DNA of 64,000 nt, from contig NC_056037.1 in NCBI RefSeq assembly GCF_004379255.2, forward strand, positions 15,820,902 to 15,884,901, in the 5' to 3' direction. The DNA comes from Salvia splendens. Taxonomy: Eukaryota > Streptophyta > Magnoliopsida > Lamiales > Lamiaceae. The notes under the pieces are model-generated. The model was not told where the DNA came from. It searched no databases and saw nothing but the letters and a program-made list of their open reading frames with translations. Made by a program: the position numbers and the translations under genes. Of the stretch, positions 55,985 to 64,000 are shown one piece after another; position 1 is the stretch's first letter, and each line of letters opens with the position of its first letter.

Positions 55985-58809
55985 CTTTGAAGGATATGCT
56001 GCACGTCCCGGACATCCGCAAGAAACTAGTGTCAGGATCAATACTAGTGAATAAGGGGTTTAAACTTGTATTTGAATCTGATAGGTTTTCTTTGTACAAG
56101 TTTGGAAAGTCAAAGGCTTTGTAACCGACAGACTTTTCAAGCTTAGTGTAGTTGTAAGCCATGTCCCTAAGCCGTTGACTAATAATAAGAATGCATCTAC
56201 TTTTTCTTACTTGGTTGAGTGTTCTAACTTGTGGCACAATAGACTGGGACATGTAAGTCCAAATGCCATTAAAAGATTAGTAAGTTCAGATTTACTAAAG
56301 GCAAATGAAGTAGAAGCTCAAAACAAATGCGAAACTTGTCTTGAGGCGAAAATGACTAAGTTACCATTTCATTCGATTGAACGGAACACAAAACCCCTTG
56401 AATTAATTCACACATACGTATGTGACTTAAAATTGGTGCAAACGAGAGGTGGTAAAAAATACCTTATCACATTCATAGATGATTGCACACGATATTGTTA
56501 TGTCTATCTTTTAAGAAGTAAAGACGAAGCAATAGAAGCGTTCAAAAATTATAAGAACGAAGTCGAGAATGGACTTGGATGTAAAATCAAAATGATTTGA
56601 AGTGATAGAGGGGGTGAATACGTAGCCCCGTTTGAGGAATTGTGCAACGCAAGTGATATAATTCACCAAACGACTGCACCATATTCACCACAATCTAATG
56701 GTGTTGCAGAACGCAAGAATCGAACTCTCAAGGAGATGATGAATGCGTTACTGATCAGTTCGGGGATGCCCCAAAACATGTGGGGGGAAGCTGTTTTGAC
56801 AGCCAACTACATCCTAAACAAAATCCCACGCAAAGGTAAGGACGTTACTCCTTATAAGCTGTGGAAGGGAAGGAAGTCATCCTACAAATACCTCAAAGTG
56901 TGGGGTTTTTGGCTAAGGTAATGGTTCATCCGCCCAAAGAAGTTACAATCGGTCCTAAAACGGTTGATTGTATCTTTATTGGGAATGCACTTAATATTAG
57001 TGCATATAGATTCATTGTCCACAAGTCTGAAATACCGACTGTGACCGTGGGAACAATAATCGAGTCAAGAAATGTTGTATTTCTTGAAAATATATTTCCT
57101 CGCAAAGACAAGGAAAATATTGCACCCAATTCTGAGACGAGAATTGAGGATGAAGCCACTAGTTCTAAATCAGTGGATGAAGAGCCTGAATTGTGCAAGC
57201 GAACAAGGCATGATCCAAACGATGCGGTACTAAGACGTGGTAGCAGGGTCAGAACACCAAAGACATTTGGTCCTGACTATATTGCGTTTATGTTGGATGA
57301 AGAACTAACATCGATAAAAGTAGCCTTTGCTAGCCCAGACGGGTTGCATTGGAAAGAAGCTATTCAAAGCAAAATTGATTCAATTTTGCTAAACCACACG
57401 TGGGTGTTGGTTGATCTACTTGAAGGTGCTAAACCTTTAGGATGCAAATGGGTCCTTAAAAGATAGTTTAAGGTCGATGGAACAGTGGACAAGTATAAAG
57501 CTAGACTGGTAGTCAAAGGCTTTAAACAAAAGGAAGGGTACGATTTCTTTGATACCTACTCACCTGTAACGAGGATTACATCAATTCGAGTGCTTCTCGC
57601 GATTGCTGCTGTACACAATCTTGAGATTCATCAAATGGATGTTAAGACTGCGTTTCTAAATGGTGACCTTGAAGATGAAATCTATATGGAACAACCTGAA
57701 GGTTTTGTAGTACCTGGACAAGAGAAAAAGGTATGCAAGCTGGTTAAATCCCTCTATGGATTGAAACAAGCGTTGTTGCAGTGGCACTTGAAATTTGATA
57801 ACGTGATGTTATCAAATGGATTTAAAATCAACGAATGTGACAAATGTGTCTACATTAAGAACACTGATAATGGATACGTTATAGTGTGCCTCTACGTTGA
57901 TGATATGTTAATCATGGGTAGTAACACCCAATTGATTAACGACACGAAAGCCATGTTAAAGAGAAACTTCGACATGAAGGATATGGGTCTAGCCGATGTA
58001 ATTCTTGGAATGAAAATTCTAAGAACATCCGAAAGAATCACATTAACACAATCTCATTATGTTGAGAAAGTATTAAAGAGGTTCAATGCCTATGATGGCA
58101 TCCCGGCTAAGATGCCTATAGAGCTCAATGTTCACTTGAGCAAGAACCGGGGTGAGCCCGTTGCACAAGAAGATTATGCACGGGTCATTGGATGCATTAT
58201 GTATCTTACTAATTACACTCGACCTGATATTGCTTGCGCTGTGAACAAGTTGAGTCGTTATACGAGCAACCCAAGCAAAGAGCATTGGAAAGCTCTTGTA
58301 AGAGTTTTGAGGTATCTCAAGTATACTCAAAATCATGGGCTACACTTTTCGAGATACCCCCGGTACTTGAAGGGTACTGCGATGCAAACTGGATATCCGA
58401 TAACAAAGACTCACTTTCAACAAGTGGATATGTCTTTACTATTGGGGTGGTGCTGTCTCGATCCACCATGGAATCTGAATTCATAGCTTTAGTTAAAGCT
58501 GCGGAAGAAGCCGAATGGCTTAAAAACTTCCTTGAATATATTCCATGTTGGTCAAAGTTTGTGCCTCCAGTGTTGATACACTGTAATAGCCAAGCCGCTA
58601 TTGGGAGGGCAAACAGTGGCTTGTACAATGGTAAGTCTCGACACATCCATCGACGACATAATACCGTGAGACATTTGATCACAACAGGGGTGATTACAAT
58701 TGACTACGTGAAGTCATTGGATAATCTAGCGGATCCGCTAACCAAAGGGTTAAATCGTGATCAAATGAATAAATTGCTAGAGGGAATGAGTTTGAAATCC
58801 ACAAACTAA
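55985..58809 (+). pseudogene. Copia 3 pol remnant
   Basis: Opens within the protease-integrase linker ([20 protein letters not shown]). Integrase keeps [27 protein letters not shown] and SPQSNGVAERKNRTLKEM. Reverse transcriptase keeps [20 protein letters not shown] and [11 protein letters not shown]. RNase H keeps YCDANW and MESEFIAL. Stops lie near 56122, 56598 and 57463, and frameshifts near 56900 and 58370. The rest is well preserved to KSTN at 58809. Confidence 0.85.
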
Positions 58810-59372
58810 AGAATTGTCATAGTGGTAACCCAACCATGATTACTGGAGATCTCAAGAACTTGGTTCAATCAGAAAACTAAGCTATGAGAGTTCGTGTGAA
58901 ACACTCATCTATATCTATTCCCTAGAGAGCAATAGAGTGTTGTAAAACTTGCCTGGTGGTGAGGTTAAGTTTATGACTTTTAAAGATCCCTAAAGGATCT
59001 CGTTTAGATGAAGTTCTCAAGGAGACCGAGAATGGCAAGATACTTAACGAGGAATCACCTATGTAAGTGTGAAGTGTGGCCGCTTCAAACAATACACTTA
59101 TGAATCCAAAGTGGTGTTCAAGGCCTGAAATGGACACAAAACGTGAGAACGGATGAGGTTGAGGTGTTTAAGTGTTAACATCATTGTCTCGGTGCACGCC
59201 GTGGAGGAATAGTTCAAAGCATCGAGCTACTAGTCCGCCTGTGTATCCGATGGTGTTGACTATGGATGGTTCAAAGCCAAAAACTACTTATCCTTATGCT
59301 TACATACCTCTTGAGGGTTGACCTTGTGTCTGCATACATATGCATTTGCCAATTTCCACTCATGTGGGGGTT
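58810..59372 (+). other. Copia 3 region between pol and the 3' LTR
   Basis: Non-coding internal sequence of the element, ending with the polypurine tract ATGTGGGGGTT. Confidence 0.7.
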
Positions 59373-60591
59373 TGTTGGAATCGTGCTTGGTCAAACAACT
59401 TTGACTAATAATAAATATTACAAGACATTTAATTTTGTGACATTAAATGCAATAGCGTCGATCTACGTTCCGAGTAGATGACCGTAGTATGTTCACTTTC
59501 TCAAATCCGATTCCCGGTGAGTGAGAAATAATATATTAAAGTTGGTCACAATAAAGCTAGAAATGAGCTATGAGAAAAACTAAGGGATTAATTAACTGAG
59601 TGTTAATTATCCCACATCGGGGATTATAAACTTCTTTGATAAAGTATCTAATAAGATGGATTATTATGTGTAATAATTATCATGGAATAAGATGGGTGAC
59701 AGAGCCCACGAGCGTCGCGCACCGCCGCCCGGCCGCGAGCCACGCACCGTGACCCATGCACCGGGCGCCGTGTTCCTTGTGCCTTGGATCTTGGCAATTG
59801 GTCTTTGGGTGGTCTTTGAGCTGCTCTTTAGAGCTGGTCGTTGAGCGTGGTTCAAGCCCCGCTTGTTCTTTTTAGACCACCTCAAACTCCACGCTATCCC
59901 CGACAGACCCCGACTCATGGTGGTCCTGGTCCACGTCATGATCCCGACGGTACCCGACGCATAACGGGATACAAAAGGTCCCCGCTGGACCTCGACGCAT
60001 AACGGGAGACAAAAGGTCCCCTCTGGACCCCGACGGTCCATGGTGTATCCCGTTGTGTAGTGTGTCCAGATGCATCGTGTCTCTTCAGCTCCCAATGGCT
60101 AGTGCACCAGTCAGTAACCCCCGACGGTTACAGTCAATCCATCATGGCACACATAATGGCTGTTGACTCCATCAATGCCCTGCAGGTGGACTTGGCCTAT
60201 AAATAGGCATGCATCCATTGCATTCTACACAGAACATACACAAGCATCTTGCATACACGCTCTCTCCCTCTCTGCATAATCTTCCCCGTCGAAGCTTTGC
60301 CCCCGCCTTACTCCCGTTCGCAGGAGCTCTCCTGCTAGCGGTGCTGCTACTTCAGAGACGAAGCCGTTTTATCTTTAGGGACGACACGCCAAACCGTGAG
60401 CACTACTGGGGCGTATCTCGTCTTGCGGAAAGAGGACTCCTCAACTCGGCTTACATCTTTACGGTTTATTATTTCGAATTCTTCTTTGTAATTTCAATTC
60501 AGTTTATTTCCGTCTAATTTCTCCATTCTTCATTGGGTTGTATTATGCCCGGTTAGTGTATCTTTGTATCACAGTCTTTTTTCAACCAACA
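59373..60591 (+). repeat. 3' LTR of Copia 3
   Basis: 1219 bp, highly similar to the 5' copy. Here the USE-like motif is exact (ATCCCACATCG, 59609-59619). Confidence 0.9.
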
Positions 60592-60671
60592 CTCCTTACA
60601 TCATCTCCCTCACCACCTCCGCCACGACGTCCACCTTCCTAACCTCGCTCAACTCAACAATCAACCCTCTT

Positions 60672-61090
60672 AGCTATCGCAATCGGGGACGCATCCCGCC
60701 CTCCCCATCCCTTTCAACACCTCCACCGCTTCCCCAAATTGACTGATTTTCGAAAGAGTCAGAAATAGGTAATTGCAGGTGCCGCAATCGGGGGTGTATC
60801 CGATCGATTTCATCTCCAGCAAAATTAGCGACGACGACGCCTTCCGATGTTGCCGCAACCACTATTTGAGAGGAGGAGGTGGAACTGTGGCGGGGGAGGC
60901 AGTCGTAGCGGAGAGTGCCTGGACGACGGCAAGGGCGAGAGGGAGGTGGTCGATGGAGGGGTCGAGGGTGAGGGAGAGGGAGAGGAGGCGAGACGACGAC
61001 TTGACGGTGAGCAGCAGCGGCAGAACACCGGGAGTCGGAAGCCGGCATGTCCGAGGAGAAATGAGGGTGCCGCGAAATCGATTCTGAGGC
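60672..61090 (-). pseudogene. Captured pentatricopeptide-repeat (PPR) gene fragment
   Basis: On the minus strand a continuous reading passes through LTLDPSIDHLPLALAVVQAL, one in-frame TAG near 60865, and then EMKSIGYTPDCGTCNYLFLT and EVLKGMGRAGCVPDCDS before a TAA at 60672-60674. The spacing of GYTPDCGTCNYL and AGCVPDCDS is that of PPR helices (35-residue units). PPR proteins bind organelle RNA. The fragment covers about one and a half repeats plus upstream sequence and cannot encode a full protein. Confidence 0.65.
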
Positions 61091-61392
61091 AGAGGGGGAT
61101 GACACCGAGAAGGCCGTGTTTCAATTTGGAACTTCTAATTGAGAAGAAAAGAGCGAGAGAAGGACATGACAGAGATAGGAAGTGGGAGGAGGAGGACCGA
61201 AGGTAATGGTATGGCGGAGCTTGGCGGCGGAGATGCTGGAGGGGAGAATTTCCGTCAAATTTGAAGGAACCATCCAAAATGGACCAAATGTGACCCGTTT
61301 TTATTTGTGAGGGACCGAATAATTCAAAAGATAATATTTTGAACCAAAATCAAAAAATTGTAATATGTTAAGGATCAAAATGGGTCTTTATC

Positions 61393-63449
61393 TATACATA
61401 TATAAAAGTTGAGTTTTGGGACGTTTTGAATAATAATTTTGTGCAAGGGAGATAAATACAAATAAGAAAAGCTGAGGCGTTACTTATGCCTATAGGAAGA
61501 AGTAAAGGGGCAAGCTTCATTTGTATCACTAAGCAATTTTTTTTACAGCCGGCTAATCACACAAATAATGATATTATTAGGAGAGCCAATTAATTAAGAG
61601 CATTAAGTTGTGCGTTTTATAATAATTATGCCTTTGATAATTGCCATTTATTATTTAAAAACGGCCGTCATATTAAATTGTGCTTATTATAATGATTATT
61701 GCCATTGATTATTTATAAGCCTAACAGACAATGAACGGACTCATAAGAATTTACATAGAAATAAAAATGATTAATTGAAATGAAGAGACTCTTATGCAAA
61801 TCCCTATAAATACCAGCAATCAAATATTTCATTTCATTGCCTATTAGCAACATCAAAGCTTTGCATTGATCTATGTATTTCATCTTGAATTTTATTTTTG
61901 CAGTGTAATTACAGAGTGAAATTTGATGTGCTTTTCTTTCGACCTTTGTAGCTTTCGTGTGCATAATGATTCTCTGGATTGTAAAATTTTCTTCTCTCTC
62001 TCTTAAATTTCGGTTTGCGTTATTAGAGATCGCGTGCCAAATGTGAATGGGTTCGTGCAATTTTTTCTTGTTCTTCCTAAATTTGTTGTTGAAAAAATTT
62101 ATGTGATTTTACTATATTCAGGTAGAAATTTAGATAATGGATAGAAAGCCAGAAAGAGAGTGACATACCTGATTTGAATGGACGAGGAACAGAGGAGGAC
62201 TCTGATAAGGACAACGAGAATCTTATATTAGATTAACTTATGTATTTAAATTGGCTTTATTTCTATAATGAACATTCAAAATTTTATTTTATTAAATTCT
62301 CAAATATGTGCAATGTATTAACTTTTGCAATCGAAAATATTTAGTGATATAAACTTTTCTACAACTAATTGTGAATTAATTTGTGACACAAACTCCTACA
62401 ATAATTAAAAATCGGACATGCGAAAGTGGATCAGTTGTAGGATATAACTTTTTTTTCTTTTTAGGGATAATATCAGTTTGATATAGAATTTTTTTATCGT
62501 GGAAAGCATATTAAAACTGGAATTCCGATAAATAAGACATAATCAACAAAACTTTTGTTATAACTCTAAAATAGTTACGCACTTTTAGCCATTTATTCTA
62601 TCTACCCTAAAGTTATAAAATCAAATAAAATTGGAGGTGAAATAGCTTCCTAAGGTTTTAAGAATCATTAAATCTGACTTTGTATTAAAATGATATCGAT
62701 TACTTATGTATTTAAATAAATTTTCCCTTTACATTATGTATTCCAGAATTTATATAAACTATTATACATGTTTATTAATACTAAATATAATTATAATTTT
62801 AAACCCATATAGTAATTACCTTAAAACTCGCCTTTTATATGAATAAGTTAGTTAAATTAGATTATTCGGCCATTTTAAAAAAAACTCTTGGAATATTGAT
62901 ATCTAACCATATCATTTAATTAGAAGTATTTGAATTATCGTTAATTTATTTCGAAATAATAACTATGGCTCTTTTATGTGCAAATCATCCCAAAAGTCAA
63001 ATAAAAAATTTGTGGTTGCCACATTAATTCTCGCAATTATATATTATGCTTTTAAATGAACGATACTCATCCCTATAAATCTTTTCTCTTGAATTCTCAA
63101 CACTCATAATGTCTGATGTTTGTTTTTTAATAAATATACACTATAATCAAGATATGAAAAAAGAAAAAGAACAAAACAATGCAGTTTTATAACTTTTGTC
63201 CATAATTGCATCGAGAGAAGACTTCTTTCCACAAGACAAATTATGTTGTTGTAGGCACCGACAAAGTTGATGAAGCTCCGAGAATCAAGCAATATAGTGG
63301 TCCTAAAATACACAAAAAAATGAAGAGTTTGAGAGATGAGGGAGAATGCTTTTATTGGTGTGTAATCCATATACAACTTGATACTTTTTATAGGCACAAA
63401 ATAAGAATATAAAAAGACATGAAATTAAATCTCTATAAATAATAAAAGA
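61393..63449. other. A+T-rich intergenic region
   Basis: No gene, RNA or closed mobile element is supported. A short plus-strand open stretch at about 63206-63412 has codon-like composition but no recognisable similarity. Confidence 0.4.
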
Positions 63450-64000
63450 GGGAACAACATTTTTGGTCCACGAACTTTGCCAAAGTATTATTTTAGGTCT
63501 GTGAACTTTGAAAATATCATTTTAGGTCCGTGAACTTTGAGTTAGTATCGTTTGAGGTACTTTTTACTATTTCCAAGTTTTTTTTGACGAAAATACCCTT
63601 AATACCTTAAAGTGTATATATTTTTAATAAATTTATCATATACTCATAATTTTTTATAAATATCTTTACGACAAATTTTCTAAATATAATTTGACCTTAA
63701 ATATTATCACTTAATTTTGTGACATGCAAGTAAAATTGCTTCTTCAATTTTTTATATTAATTTATTTTTAAATTGAATAAAGAACTTTTCTTTAATAATA
63801 AAAAATTGAATAAAGATCTTTTCTTGCATGTCACAAAATTAAATGATAATATTGAAGGTCAAATTATATTTAGAAAATTTATCAAAAATATATTGTAAAG
63901 ATATTTATAAAAAGATCTTTATTCAATTTTTTATTATTAAAGAAAGTTCTTTATTCAATTTTTTAAAAAAATTAATATAAAAAATTGAAGAAGCAATTTT
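63450..64000. mobile_element. Left part of a TIR (MULE-like) element cut by the window end
   Basis: Starts with iterated TTTTGGTCCACGAACTTTG / TTTAGGTCCGTGAACTTTG words, the style of ends seen in the TIR elements at 15341 and 53859. An internal inverted repeat pairs about 63650-63740 with about 63825-63930. The right terminus lies outside the window. Confidence 0.45.

Larger units (their letters stand above)
54113..60591 (+). mobile_element. Copia retrotransposon 3, nested in the Pack-MULE-like element
   Basis: A perfect 5-bp target duplication CTCCT (54108-54112 and 60592-60596). LTRs of 1216 and 1219 bp start TGTTGGAATCGTGC and end CAACA. The primer site after the 5' LTR (ATCGCAAGACGAG) is not the initiator tRNA-Met type. 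Most of gag and protease is missing; integrase, reverse transcriptase and RNase H remain with stops and frameshifts. ATGTGGGGGTT precedes the 3' LTR. Confidence 0.9.
53859..61392. mobile_element. Pack-MULE-like element with a captured PPR fragment, split by Copia 3
   Basis: Inverted arms of about 145 bp: 53859-54005, with CCCATTTTGGTCCTTAACAT, and 61392-61245, with CCCATTTTGATCCTTAACAT. After removing Copia 3 (6479 bp plus one 5-bp repeat) the element is about 1.05 kb. Its interior carries part of a pentatricopeptide-repeat gene on the minus strand. Long arms plus a captured gene fragment are the hallmark of Pack-MULEs. A 9-bp target duplication was not found, so the class is inferred. Confidence 0.65.

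Noticed and set aside
60674..61277. Other overlapping open frames in the Pack-MULE interior
   Set aside because: Only one minus-strand reading shows PPR-type sequence; the rest are shadows in G+C-rich DNA.
63206..63412. Short plus-strand protein-coding gene
   Set aside because: Codon-like but with no recognised similarity, promoter or splice support.

Overview
This is nuclear DNA of a flowering plant, almost certainly a eudicot. The host genes have GT-AG introns and plant-typical products, and they sit in A+T-rich DNA crowded with plant transposons. I cannot name the species from the sequence alone.

Host genes, left to right: a six-exon FSH1-type serine hydrolase (1250-2429, +); a two-exon gene for an unrecognised protein with a degenerate kinase-like C-terminus (3621-8816, +), whose 3.1-kb first intron holds a Mutator-like element; the nine-exon 20S proteasome alpha subunit PAG1 (9461-12646, -); the first three exons of a hypersensitive-induced-reaction (HIR) gene, cut off by LTR-like DNA (17259-17903, -); COX5C of mitochondrial complex IV (20146-20340, -); a SIP2-type aquaporin with a nonsense codon and a Copia element 84 bp before its ATG (31787-33415, +); a DHHC S-acyltransferase relic without the catalytic core (about 34090-35076, -); and an intronless SUVH1/SUVH3-type SRA-SET protein (36220-38271, -). 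From 38.3 kb to the end I see no intact host gene.

The rest is mostly mobile DNA, much of it nested and with target-site duplications (TSDs) that can be read directly. It includes a TRIM-like LTR cluster (1-925); a 2.39-kb MULE with a 9-bp TSD (4146-6536); two copies of one hAT MITE family with 8-bp TSDs (11161-11692 and 12776-13261); three PIF/Harbinger elements (12749-15208, 21278-23130, 23706-25318); three further TIR elements (15341-16607, 18218-19011, 23297-25592); a Stowaway MITE (25801-26035); three decayed Copia elements (26315-31702, 40616-53048, 54113-60591); an Athila-like Gypsy element nested in a Copia LTR (46795-52804); and a Pack-MULE-like element with a captured PPR fragment, itself split by a Copia (53859-61392).

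The most interesting signal is in the MULE in the kinase-like gene. Each arm carries 73-bp tandem units. Most have an exact plant snRNA-type upstream sequence element (RTCCCACATCG) followed about 32 bp later by a TATA box, pointing outward into a 30-bp-period array of five short hairpins. Related USE-like motifs occur in two unrelated LTR families here. Other points of note are the loss of two pre-SET cysteines in the SUVH protein, the pseudokinase-like gene, the broken SIP2 gene, and the split of the two Harbinger genes between different elements.
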